In this document: positions 56,580 through 64,000 of the stretch, in pieces | Numbering within the stretch: position 1 is the stretch's first letter | Layout: each line of letters starts with the position of its first letter | Assembly (NCBI GenBank): GCA_964496575.1 | Contig: CAZCAC010000011.1 | Location: 39,944-103,943, forward strand | Direction: 5' to 3' | DNA length: 64,000 nt | Source: CAZCAC01 sp964496575 | GTDB taxonomy: Bacteria > Planctomycetota > UBA1135 > GCA-002686595 | Translations under genes and position numbers: made by a program | The notes under the pieces: generated by a model | Databases searched by the model: none | Seen by the model: the letters and a program-made list of their open reading frames with translations, nothing else | What the model was told of the DNA's origin: nothing

Positions 56580-57148
56580 CAGCCCTGCCTCCCTTCTATC
56601 CACGGCTTCATCCAGCGCTCGAGGAGTCGTCTCGCCTTCATCACGTGCACCCGCGCGGTTCCCTGCGTGATCCCCAGGATCTGCGCGATCTCCTGGTATT
56701 CCATCCCCTCCTGGGTGCGCATCACCAGCGCGGCGCGCAGCCGGTGGGGGAGGCGCGCCAGCCCGCGGCGCAGTCCGCCGAGGAGCTCGCGCTGCGCGGC
56801 TTCGTCCTCGGGGGTCCGCCCCCGCTCCGGCGCTGCGACGTTCTCGTCCTCCAGCGGCTGCGAGGCCGCGCCGCGCCCCTTCGAGCGGAAGTGGTCGCGG
56901 GAGAGGGAGAGGGCGATGCGGTAGAGCCAGGTCGAGAAGGCCGCGTCGCCCCGGTACCAGGCCAGCGAGCGCTGGGCCTTGACGAAGCACTCCTGGGCGA
57001 GGTCTTCCGCGTCTTCGTGGTTGCCTATCATCCGGAACAAGAGGGCATGGACGCGGGCGAAGTGCAGCCGGACCAGCGCGTCGAAGGCGTCGAGATCGCC
57101 TTCTCGGGCGCGGTCGAGGAGCTCGGCCTCGGCGGTGGCGTGCTGCAT
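56579..57148 (-). CDS. ECF-type RNA polymerase sigma factor (second system)
   Basis: From ATG 57148 the protein has 189 residues, the normal ECF length. Region 2 is in AEDLAQECFVKAQRSLAWYR and FSTWLYRIALSLSRDHFRSK. Region 4 is in EYQEIAQILGITQGTARVHV. The open frame extends to GTG 57274, but a promoter-like GGAACC-N16-CGTG lies over that GTG, and the extra 42 residues are not typical, so the ATG was preferred. The stop overlaps the start of the anti-sigma/HEAT gene. Three coupled genes form the unit. Confidence 0.85.
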   Translation of the reverse strand: MQHATAEAELLDRAREGDLDAFDALVRLHFARVHALLFRMIGNHEDAEDLAQECFVKAQRSLAWYRGDAAFSTWLYRIALSLSRDHFRSKGRGAASQPLEDENVAAPERGRTPEDEAAQRELLGGLRRGLARLPHRLRAALVMRTQEGMEYQEIAQILGITQGTARVHVMKARRLLERWMKPWIEGRQG

Positions 57149-57271
57149 GGCGAGGGGACTCCGGTCCCCCGTCAGGCGCTCTGCCCCGGCTTCGGCCTTC
57201 GCTCGCGTGTTCTCATCGGCCCCCTGGACGACGTCCGCGGGCGGCTGTTGACGGGTTTTTCGACGAAAGCG

Positions 57272-57297
57272 CACGAGTCACTACTACCCCGGGTTCC
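57272..57297 (-). promoter_or_regulatory. Candidate ECF-type (autoregulated) promoter
   Basis: On the minus strand GGAACC (57297-57292), a 16-nt spacer and CGTG (57275-57272) match the general ECF promoter pattern (GGAAC then CGT). It lies upstream of the sigma gene start at 57148. Many ECF operons are self-controlled, which would fit. The leader would be about 115 nt. Confidence 0.45.
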
Positions 57298-57383
57298 GCC
57301 CGCCGCGTACCGGGTGCGTGGCGAATCGGATGAGCCAGCGGACTCGGTGGTCGGGAAAGGCGCTGGCGGCCCCGGGTCGACGG

Positions 57384-58556
57384 TCATCGACCCGATGCCC
57401 TGCCCACGGAGATCAGGCGACGCCAGTTCCTCGGCGTGCCCAGCGCCGAGCGGTAGGTGGTCTCCCCCGCGATCAGGCGGCAGACCGCCTCGGCGAGCGA
57501 CACCCCCCGCCAGCGAAACAGGAGGTCGCGCAGGCGGGGTGCGCCGTAGACGAGGCGCGCCAGCGGCCGGGCCAGGGCGAGCGCGGGCAGGATCTCCGCG
57601 GCGATGGTTTTGCGGTAATGCCGCTCGGCGAGCTCGTTCGTTCCGAGACCCTCGTCCAGCGCCATCGCCGCGAGTCGCGCGCTGGCCAGCGCGTGGGAGA
57701 GCCCCTCGCCGGTGAGCGGGTCGACCAGCCCCGCCGCGTCGCCGACCAGGAAGACGCCGTCGCACGCGAGAGGGCCGGGGCGCGGCCGGAGAGGGATCAG
57801 CGCGCCGTGGTCCTCGCGCGAGCGCAGCGGACCGAGCTGCAAGCGCGCGAGATACTCCTCGAGCGTTCGCCGCAGCGTCGCTCCACCGGTGCGCGTCGCG
57901 AGGCAGCCGATCGAGAGGTGCCGCCGCTTGGGGAAGACCCACGCGTACCCGTCGCGAGGGACGTCGAAGTCGAAGCGGGCCGTCCCGCGGAAGCGAGTCA
58001 GCACGTGCTCCTCGACGCCGATCTCACACTCGAGCGCGGGCACGCGGCGCTGGAGGTCGGGGAAGCCGGCGGCCCGCGCGGTGACTCCCACCGCCCCGTC
58101 GGCGGCTACGACCGCGGCGCTCTCGATCGGACCGGCGTCCGTGCGGAGCACCAGGCGGCGCCCCGCGCGCTCCAGCGCCTTCACCTCGCGCGGCGCGAAC
58201 AGCACCGCGCCCGCCTCGCGCGCGCACTCGACGATCTTCGCGTCGAGATCGGCGCGCTGGGTCATCGTCACCAGCGATCCGGGGCGCTGCACGGCGAAGA
58301 AGCGACCGGAGTGGGCGAGGTGCAGCTCGGCGCGCGGACATTCGCTCTCGATCACCGCATCGTCGAGCGGGATCAGCGCCTCCAATTCGCGCCGCGCCCG
58401 GATGGTCAGTCCACCGCCGCAAGCCTTGTAGCGCGGCGGTGCCTTGCGATCGAGAAGGGCGACGCTCCGTCCCGCGCGAGCCAGCCGGAGCGCACAGGCG
58501 GCCCCCGCCGGGCCCGCGCCGACCACGACCACCTCGAAGCGTGCCTCACTCTTCAT
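57384..58556 (-). CDS. Geranylgeranyl-reductase-family FAD-dependent oxidoreductase
   Basis: From ATG 58556 the protein has 390 residues. It starts with an FAD Rossmann motif (FEVVVVGAGPAGAACALRLA), continues with DRKAPPRYKACGGGLTIRAR, typical of geranylgeranyl reductases, and has GDAAGLVDPLTGEGLSHALA for FAD ribityl binding. Members saturate isoprenoid double bonds or act on related lipids and quinones; the substrate here is unknown. The start overlaps the end of the hydrolase/VTT/ATP-grasp gene by 11 nt, and a PlsC-type acyltransferase gene heads the same unit, so a lipid role is likely. Confidence 0.87.
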   Translation of the reverse strand: MKSEARFEVVVVGAGPAGAACALRLARAGRSVALLDRKAPPRYKACGGGLTIRARRELEALIPLDDAVIESECPRAELHLAHSGRFFAVQRPGSLVTMTQRADLDAKIVECAREAGAVLFAPREVKALERAGRRLVLRTDAGPIESAAVVAADGAVGVTARAAGFPDLQRRVPALECEIGVEEHVLTRFRGTARFDFDVPRDGYAWVFPKRRHLSIGCLATRTGGATLRRTLEEYLARLQLGPLRSREDHGALIPLRPRPGPLACDGVFLVGDAAGLVDPLTGEGLSHALASARLAAMALDEGLGTNELAERHYRKTIAAEILPALALARPLARLVYGAPRLRDLLFRWRGVSLAEAVCRLIAGETTYRSALGTPRNWRRLISVGRASGR

Positions 58557-61173
58557 GAGAACGCTGCTTCTCCCGGTAGGCGATCGCCTCGCGCAGCAGC
58601 GAGCGCAGCGAGGTCGGCTCGGCTCCGGCGGCGCGGTTCTCGGCCGCGATCGCGAAGGCGATCCGCCACTGCTCGAAGAGCACGCGGTAGCCATCGAAGA
58701 GCGGCGTGCGCGGATCGTAGATGTGCGTCGCCTCCGAGGTGAGGCCATTCAGCTCGAGCACCTTGAAGTCGCGCCCCTCGCAGAGCGCCGCCTCCGAGGC
58801 CGCGCGCAGGTCGTAGCGACCGAAGTGGAAACCCGCGACCTCGCGCGAGAGCGACTCGATCCGCTCCTCCAGCTCGGGCGTCTCGAGATGCGCCCCGTCG
58901 GTGAAGATCGCGCCGCGGCAGTGCGTGCCGACGTCCACCAGCCGGACCACCACTCCCTCGGCGGGCACCTCCTGCAGCCGATCGGGGTGCACTCGCAGGT
59001 ACGTCGGCGCGATCGTCACCGCGCGCTCGTCGAGCAGGACCAGCTCCTCCAGCGTGTGCTTCCCGTCCCCGATCACCTCCGGCAGGTGCTTCTCGGTGAT
59101 CGAGAAGATGCGGCCCCGCGCCGCGCCGGGCTCTCGCACGTAGAAGACGCCGTACTCGGGGCCCTCGACGAATTCCTGCACGATCCAGTCGACCTCCGCC
59201 ACGCGAAGCCGGTCCTCCAGCTCGCGCTCGTCGCGGACCATGCGCACCCCCGAGCCGCGCTGGCCGACGTCGGGTTTCAGGATCAGCGGGAAGGGCGACT
59301 CCAGCTCGGCCGCGAAGGTGCGGACGATCTCGAGACGCTCCTCCACCGACCGTTCGATCGGCAGCAGCCGGTGGCGCGCGACGAGCTCGTGGTCGTCGCC
59401 GAAGTGCCGGAGGATCTCCGACTTCGACTCGCCGACGAAGCCGCCGCCGGGGATCGCCGGGTTGACCGCGGTGACCAGCGTGAAGCTCCGGTACCGGAAC
59501 GCCAACCAGGCGACGTAGGCGATCACCGGCGGATAGAAGATCCACATCGGCCAGAACTCCCACCGCGTCCAGCGCCGCCAGGCGCCGACCAGTGACCGGC
59601 GACCGCGGAAGGTGAAGACGCGCAGGAGAACCCGCTCGATCATCAAGAGGGCGAGCAGCACGCCAATCAAGGCGAGCGCGCCCCAGCGCTCGAAGATCTC
59701 CAGCGCCTCGGAGCCCGCCCACGCCGCGAAGCCGAGCAGGAAAGGCGTCCAGATGATGATCGCGATGCCGAAGTAGAAGGAGAAGGAGAGCAGGCTGGTC
59801 TTCAGCACGCCCGCGGCGAAGTAGGTGGGTAGGCGGATCCCCGGCATGAAGCGCGAGAGGAACACCGCCTTGACCCCCTTGCGGCGGAACCAGTCCGAGG
59901 CGCGCGTCAGCGAGGCGGGGGAGAGGATCCAGCGCAGCGGCGCGCGCCGCACCACCGGCCGGCCGAGGATCCGGCCGCCGAGGAAGATGCCGACGTCGCC
60001 GATGAAGATCCCCGCGCCGCAGGCGAGCAGCGCGGGCAGGAACTCGATCCGACCCTCGGCGACCATCAGGCCGGCGGCGATGCAGGTCAGGTCCTCGCTG
60101 ATGAACGTCGCGAGGATGATCACCAGGACGAGGATCCAGAGCGCCGGCCCGCTGGCGGGGGGGATCCCGGAGGGATCGAAGGGCTCGCGGGCCGCGGCGA
60201 GCCGCCGCTCCGTCGCGGTGTCGCGCCGCCTCGCCTCGCCCCGCTCGACCGAGTCGACGAATCCACCGATCAGCGCGGCGACCTCCTCGGGGTGGGTCCA
60301 CAGGAGGAAGTGGCTCGCCTCGAGCACCTCGAGCTCGCTCTGCGGCACGAGCCGGTGGTGCTCCTCCGCCGCCGGGAGCGGCACGAGGAAGTCGGTCCGT
60401 CCGTGCACGATCCGCATCGGACCCGCGTAGCGCTCGAAGCAGCCGCGCAGCCGGCGCTGGTCGGTGTCGTAGAAGCTGCGCGCATAGGGCAGCCCCAGCA
60501 TCCAGTGGTCGGCGCTGCCGAAGTGCGGGAAGCCGTAACGCAACCCCTGGATCACCGCCAGCTGCATGCCGTGGACCAGGTGGTTCAAGCGCTGATCGCC
60601 GAACAGCTCGAGCTCGACGACGCCGAGGGAACCGACCAGGGTGATCGACGCGACGAGGTGCGGGCGACGATCGGCCAGCTCCATCGCCACCGCACCGCCC
60701 ATCGAGAAGCCGACGAGGTGAGCGCGCTCCACCTCGAGCCGTTCCAGGAGCGCCTCGAGGTACATCGAGTGCGCGAAGGCCGAGTAGTCGGGGACGTCGC
60801 GCTGGGAATCGCCGAAGCCGGGGAGGTCGGGCACGATCACCCGGTGCGACTCGCGGAGATCGCCCGCCAGCGAGTCGAAGTCCTGGACGCTGCCGGGGCT
60901 GCCGTGCAAGAGGACCAGGACCGGCCGGTCCCGGCCGGCGGGACCGCCGTCGCTGTAGGCGAAGCGGACCCCGCGGCTCGAGTCGCTCACCCGCTCGCCG
61001 TCCTCGACGGTGCGAACCTCGAGGGTCTCGGTCCCGCTGACGGTCGGAACCTCCTCGGCGGAGCGGTGAAAGGCCCACCATGTGTGGGAAGCGAGCAGCA
61101 GGACGGCCCAGGTCCCCGCGAGCAGCAGCCTCCACCGGCGCCAGCCGCCGCGCTCGAGCTCGGGCTCCGCCAT
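58546..61173 (-). CDS. Three-domain fusion: alpha/beta-hydrolase, DedA/VTT membrane domain, ATP-grasp
   Basis: From ATG 61173 the protein has 875 residues. After an N-terminal anchor (about 14-33) an alpha/beta-hydrolase spans about 80-310, with HGSPGS, Ser157 in GFSMGG, Asp261 in HGRTD and His288 in EASHFL. A DedA/VTT membrane domain (about 345-515) carries FLSRFMPGIRLPTYFAAG. After two more hydrophobic segments, an ATP-grasp domain (about 600-850) has LILKPDVGQRGSGVRMV, IVQEFVEGPEYGVFYV and VLELNGLTSEATHIYD. All three look intact. ATG 61173 shares a base with the PlsC-gene stop. A role in making or moving a modified lipid is inferred; no characterised protein of this layout comes to mind. 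Confidence 0.88.
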   Translation of the reverse strand: MAEPELERGGWRRWRLLLAGTWAVLLLASHTWWAFHRSAEEVPTVSGTETLEVRTVEDGERVSDSSRGVRFAYSDGGPAGRDRPVLVLLHGSPGSVQDFDSLAGDLRESHRVIVPDLPGFGDSQRDVPDYSAFAHSMYLEALLERLEVERAHLVGFSMGGAVAMELADRRPHLVASITLVGSLGVVELELFGDQRLNHLVHGMQLAVIQGLRYGFPHFGSADHWMLGLPYARSFYDTDQRRLRGCFERYAGPMRIVHGRTDFLVPLPAAEEHHRLVPQSELEVLEASHFLLWTHPEEVAALIGGFVDSVERGEARRRDTATERRLAAAREPFDPSGIPPASGPALWILVLVIILATFISEDLTCIAAGLMVAEGRIEFLPALLACGAGIFIGDVGIFLGGRILGRPVVRRAPLRWILSPASLTRASDWFRRKGVKAVFLSRFMPGIRLPTYFAAGVLKTSLLSFSFYFGIAIIIWTPFLLGFAAWAGSEALEIFERWGALALIGVLLALLMIERVLLRVFTFRGRRSLVGAWRRWTRWEFWPMWIFYPPVIAYVAWLAFRYRSFTLVTAVNPAIPGGGFVGESKSEILRHFGDDHELVARHRLLPIERSVEERLEIVRTFAAELESPFPLILKPDVGQRGSGVRMVRDERELEDRLRVAEVDWIVQEFVEGPEYGVFYVREPGAARGRIFSITEKHLPEVIGDGKHTLEELVLLDERAVTIAPTYLRVHPDRLQEVPAEGVVVRLVDVGTHCRGAIFTDGAHLETPELEERIESLSREVAGFHFGRYDLRAASEAALCEGRDFKVLELNGLTSEATHIYDPRTPLFDGYRVLFEQWRIAFAIAAENRAAGAEPTSLRSLLREAIAYREKQRSHEE

Positions 61174-61979
61174 CACGCGACCTCCGACCCGGAGGTCTCC
61201 GCCGCGGCGATGGCGGTGGCGTCGCAGGTGGGGGAGAAGACGCTCGTGACCACCTCGTGGGCGTCTCCGGCGAGGCGCTTGCGGTCTTCCCCTCGCACGC
61301 GCGTCTCGCTGAAGGAGAGGAACGCCTCGAAGCCCTTCATGCCGAGCATCCGCAGGAAGTGCCCGCCGAACTCCATGCCGCCCCACCAGCAGATCGAGAG
61401 GTGCGCGGGGCGCTCCCCGGGGTAGCTGCGGTAGCGGATCGCGCCGCAGGAGACGGGGAAGCCGCCGGCCGCGGCGACCTGGAAGAGGGAGGGCTTGAAG
61501 GGCAGGACCTCCGCTCCGCCGCTGCTGGTGCCCTCCGGGAAGAAGACCACGCCGCGCCCCTCGTCCAGCGTCGACTCGATCTCGGCGATGACCCGCGGCA
61601 GGTCGGTGCGGCGCGCGCGGTCGACGTAGATCGTACCGACGAAGCGCGTGACCCAGCCGATGCCGGGCCAGCTCGCGACGTCCGCCTTGGAGAGGAAGCG
61701 CGCGTCGAGCACGCCCATCAGGGCGGTGATGTCGACGTAGGAGAGGTGATTGCTGACCAGGAGGAACTTCCCCCGGGGCGGAGGTCCCTCGACGTGGACA
61801 CGCATGCCGATCACGGCGGCGACGAGGCGCGAGCCGCGCCGGAGGATCCGGTCCTCGAGCCTGCGCCGCTTCCCCCGGTCGCGCCGCGCGAAGGCGCGGG
61901 CGAGGGCCAGGAGCCCCATCGCGCCGCCGAAGAGCAGGACGAGGGTCGGCAGCCGCCAGGCGATCCGGAGGATCCTCAT
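61173..61979 (-). CDS. 1-acyl-sn-glycerol-3-phosphate acyltransferase-like protein (PlsC family)
   Basis: From ATG 61979 the protein has 268 residues, a hydrophobic N-terminus (LRIAWRLPTLVLLFGGAMGL) and the PlsC blocks: NHLSYVD (the NHx4D catalytic motif), YVDRARRTDLPRVIAEIE, and VVFFPEGTSSGGAEVLPFKP. It probably acylates lysophosphatidic acid or a related lysolipid at the inner membrane. It is first in a unit with the hydrolase/VTT/ATP-grasp fusion and a geranylgeranyl-reductase-family gene, with overlapping stop and start codons. The upstream open frame to 62336 shows no further start with a ribosome site. Confidence 0.87.
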   Translation of the reverse strand: MRILRIAWRLPTLVLLFGGAMGLLALARAFARRDRGKRRRLEDRILRRGSRLVAAVIGMRVHVEGPPPRGKFLLVSNHLSYVDITALMGVLDARFLSKADVASWPGIGWVTRFVGTIYVDRARRTDLPRVIAEIESTLDEGRGVVFFPEGTSSGGAEVLPFKPSLFQVAAAGGFPVSCGAIRYRSYPGERPAHLSICWWGGMEFGGHFLRMLGMKGFEAFLSFSETRVRGEDRKRLAGDAHEVVTSVFSPTCDATAIAAAETSGSEVA

Positions 61980-62095
61980 CGGCGGGCGGCTGCGGCGCGC
62001 GGTAGGGGGGACTCGCCCTTGGTGGGGGAGGAGCGCGCGGCGGAGGAGCTGGGGAGGGGGCTGGGCACGGCGGTGGGAGCTCTCGTCTCGGCCAT
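61976..62095 (-). CDS. Possible 39-codon leader ORF coupled to the PlsC-like gene
   Basis: ATG 62095 opens a short frame (MAETRAPTAVPSPLPSSSAA and 19 more residues, Ser/Pro/Ala-rich) whose TGA (61978-61976) overlaps the ATG of the PlsC-like gene as ATGA. No ribosome site precedes it; TATCGT directly upstream could be a -10 for a leaderless message. It may be chance in GC-rich DNA. Confidence 0.25.
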   Translation of the reverse strand: MAETRAPTAVPSPLPSSSAARSSPTKGESPLPRAAAARR

Positions 62096-62213
62096 ACGAT
62101 AGAAAAAGGGACTCGTGTCTGGCGAAGGGCGATTCCCGTCCGCTCGCTGCCACCGAGGTCGCCGTCGTGGAGGTGGGGAATCCGTGAAGTCCCCCAGTCC
62201 GCCCGAAGATCTC

Positions 62214-62219
62214 TATACT
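62214..62219 (+). promoter_or_regulatory. Candidate -10 box of the secreted protein gene
   Basis: TATACT lies 64 nt before the ATG at 62284, in an otherwise GC-rich divergent gap (61980-62283). No -35 hexamer is recognisable at the right spacing. GGAG at 62274-62277 serves as the ribosome site. Apart from this and the possible leader ORF on the other strand, I see nothing else in the gap. Confidence 0.3.
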
Positions 62220-62283
62220 CGGAAGGGCCCCTGCAGAGACGTCCACTCGAATACCCCTCCCGATCGCGACCCGGAGTACCGAC

Positions 62284-63819
62284 ATGAAGACCCTTCCCTT
62301 CGCGCTGCCCCTCGCCTGCCTGATCGCCGCCGGCACCCCGCTGTTCGCCCAGGAGGACTACACCGCTTTCACCGGCCCGTCGGGCGGGGAGTGGTCCCGG
62401 CTGGGGACCGACGGGACCGACCTGTACTTCACCAGGGGGGGCTCCGAGCTGTGGAAGTACACCTTCACGGCGGGCGCTCCTGCGCTGGGCACCTGGACGC
62501 AGATGACCTCGGCGCCGCGGACGATCGGCGCCTGGGATTCGTATCGGGGGCTCGTCCACCAGGGCGGCTTCCTCTACACCAGTGCGATCGCCAACACCGG
62601 CAACGGCCGGACGGTGATCCGCTACCAGATCTCCACCGACAGCTGGGAGGTCTGGCAGGCCACCGCCGGAACCGACCTCGATATCTGCTTCACCAGCGGC
62701 AACGCGCTGTTCATGGATCCCACGAACGCGGGGGTCGGCTACTCGGCCTGGCACGCCGGCAACCACTGGGTGCAGTTCGACTGGGGCGCGCAGACCGCGA
62801 ACAACGCCTGGCTGAACACCGGCGGGATGCTGGGCGTCACCGACGACCACTGGATCTCGCGCAACGAGGACATCACGACGGACGGGAACGGCCGGTACTA
62901 CACGCATACCAACGACTGGACCGCGGGACTGAGCGACGGGGACTGTCTCTACTACTTCGATCTCACTCTCGGTGTGCCCATCGGCGTCACGCACCTGGTG
63001 CAGAAGCCGTGGCAGAGCGGCGTCGGCGCCACGATCGAGCTCGTGCCGGCGGGGCACGCGATCAACACGACCGGCAACGACGAGCTGTGGCTCTACCGCG
63101 GCGGAGACGGTGGCTACCAGCCGCACGAGGGGTGGAGCCACGCGGGGACGATGGACGTCGGCGTCTTCGATCTTGTCGCGTTGACCTGGGCCACCTACAC
63201 GACTCCGTTCTACCAGGGACGCGGCACGGACTCGGTGCTGATCGGCGACTACCTCTTCGTCAAGTCGTGCGGCGACGACACCACCGCGCAGCTCTACGAC
63301 GGTCAGTTCTACGTCGTCTCCGACGCCCCGGGAATCGGCTACTGCTTCGGCGACCTGGGCAGCGGAACGCCGTGTCCGTGCGCCAACGACAACGACGGCA
63401 GCGTCCCCGGTTCTGGTTGCGCGAACGGCGTCTTCACCTCCGGCGCGCAGCTGACGGGCATGGGCACGGCGCGGGTGAGCAACGACACGCTGGTGCTGGC
63501 CACGACGGGGCTGGAGCCGAGCAACTCCGGCCTTTACTTCCAGGCCAACAACGACCTCTCCCCCGGCAACATCTGGGGGGACGGCCTGCAGTGCGCGGGC
63601 GGGCAGCTGAAGCGCCTCGGCGTCCGTTTCGCCGACGCGAGCGGCTACTCCGACACCTCCGCGTGGGCGACGCCGATCTCGGTCAAGGCGGGGAACGTGC
63701 TGCCGGGCGATACCAAGCGCTACCAGTGCTGGTACCGGACGACGGTCAGCCCGCCTTGTGGTTTGGGAGTGAACGACTTCAACGCGTCGAATGGGTATGC
63801 AGTGACATGGTTGCCGTGA
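62284..63819 (+). CDS. Secreted protein with kelch-like repeats and a lineage-type Cys-rich C-terminal domain
   Basis: The 511-residue protein has a clear signal peptide (MKTLPFALPLACLIAAGTPL, cut near FAQ|ED). Residues 25-345 contain Trp/Gly-rich, kelch-like segments (GTWTQMTSAPRTIGAWDSYR, TDSWEVWQATAGTD). Residues 350-511 form a distinct domain with GYCFGDLGSGTPCPCANDND, NDTLVLATTGLEPSNSGLYF and CWYRTTVSPPCGLGVNDFNA. From memory such a C-terminal domain occurs on many otherwise unrelated secreted proteins of deep-branching planctomycetes, so it may be a surface-sorting or attachment module. That role is inference. Confidence 0.85.
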   Translation: MKTLPFALPLACLIAAGTPLFAQEDYTAFTGPSGGEWSRLGTDGTDLYFTRGGSELWKYTFTAGAPALGTWTQMTSAPRTIGAWDSYRGLVHQGGFLYTSAIANTGNGRTVIRYQISTDSWEVWQATAGTDLDICFTSGNALFMDPTNAGVGYSAWHAGNHWVQFDWGAQTANNAWLNTGGMLGVTDDHWISRNEDITTDGNGRYYTHTNDWTAGLSDGDCLYYFDLTLGVPIGVTHLVQKPWQSGVGATIELVPAGHAINTTGNDELWLYRGGDGGYQPHEGWSHAGTMDVGVFDLVALTWATYTTPFYQGRGTDSVLIGDYLFVKSCGDDTTAQLYDGQFYVVSDAPGIGYCFGDLGSGTPCPCANDNDGSVPGSGCANGVFTSGAQLTGMGTARVSNDTLVLATTGLEPSNSGLYFQANNDLSPGNIWGDGLQCAGGQLKRLGVRFADASGYSDTSAWATPISVKAGNVLPGDTKRYQCWYRTTVSPPCGLGVNDFNASNGYAVTWLP

Positions 63820-63837
63820 CCGTTTGGGTTCAGGCAT

Positions 63838-64000
63838 CCAGATAACCACAGAGAACACAGAAACCGGAAGCAGAACCAGAAACAGAGAGGACGCAGAGAC
63901 CAGAACCGGAACCAGAAGCAGAACAAGAACCAGAGATTTAACCACAGAGGACACAGAGATCAGAATCAGAAGAGGACAGATAACAACCAGAAGAGCTGGC
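63838..64000 (+). repeat. Purine-rich CACAGAG repeat, likely left arm of a second long hairpin (cut by the edge)
   Basis: AACCACAGAGAACACAGA begins at 63844 and AACCACAGAGGACACAGAG at 63940, separated by degenerate CCAGAACC/GGAACCAGAAGC units. The last 45 nt (CAGAATCAGA... AGATAAC... AGAAGAGCTGGC) align with the left arm and pre-apex part of the inverted repeat at 25179-25434. The window therefore probably stops at the apex of a second copy. Confidence 0.75.

Noticed and set aside
61174..63954. In-frame extension that would make the hydrolase/VTT/ATP-grasp protein 1802 residues long
   Set aside because: The extra 927 codons are antisense to the secreted protein gene and out of frame with the PlsC-like gene. 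The composition is His/Arg/Gly-rich shadow coding, and a good start lies at 61173.

Overview
This is a GC-rich bacterial window that codes on both strands. It looks like a planctomycete, probably one of the deep lineages near Saltatorellus, Rohdeia and Engelhardtia. That placement is inferred from family content: a secreted protein with a Cys-rich 'CFGD...PCPC' C-terminal domain, FG-GAP/UnbV proteins, multi-domain carboxypeptidase-regulatory-like proteins, and ECF sigma factors paired with zinc-finger anti-sigma factors fused or linked to CHAT or HEAT modules. No rRNA, tRNA or CRISPR was seen.

Layout. 1-4134: the edge of a secreted Pro/Gly-rich gene with an in-frame UGA, then a 1138-residue anchored Ig-like repeat protein, both minus. 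4290-7883: three-gene propionyl-CoA carboxylase operon. 7991-8122: run of RNA hairpins, followed by dapD. 9108-14059 (minus): ECF sigma factor, anti-sigma factor, CHAT lipoprotein and a small secreted protein. 14501-25146 (plus): an eleven-gene acyl-CoA operon with thiolase, 3-hydroxybutyryl-CoA dehydrogenase, two acyl-CoA dehydrogenases, a MeaB GTPase, a split B12 mutase, a small HTH protein, two metallo-beta-lactamase-fold proteins and a cobalamin-receptor-like protein. The mutase carries Phe and Gln where methylmalonyl-CoA mutase has Tyr89 and Arg207. That is the isobutyryl-CoA mutase signature, so the operon reads best as isobutyryl-/butyryl-CoA conversion to acetyl-CoA; the crotonase is not in the window.

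25179-25434 is a 256-nt inverted repeat between convergent genes. A related repeat starts at 63844 and runs off the right edge. 25466-27340 is an FG-GAP/UnbV protein.

27457-48702 is an exopolysaccharide locus in two converging units. The plus unit has an export protein, an aminotransferase, two glycosyltransferases and a pyruvyltransferase-like protein. The minus unit has a frameshifted PglF/WbpM-type dehydratase, a Wzc kinase, a UDP-sugar dehydrogenase, an epimerase, a flippase, a PaaK/CapK-like protein, a glycosyltransferase, a polymerase, a PglC-like sugar transferase, a GNAT, a second aminotransferase and a FemAB-like protein. Most genes of the minus unit overlap by a few bases.

48971-52892 holds a PP2C-like phosphatase, a small secreted protein and an O-antigen-ligase/TPR protein. 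52963-57148 is a second ECF system: sigma factor, anti-sigma/HEAT fusion, secretin-domain-like protein. 57384-61979 is a lipid-type operon with a PlsC acyltransferase, an 875-residue alpha/beta-hydrolase + DedA/VTT + ATP-grasp fusion, and a geranylgeranyl-reductase-family flavoprotein. 62284-63819 is a secreted protein with the lineage-type C-terminal domain.
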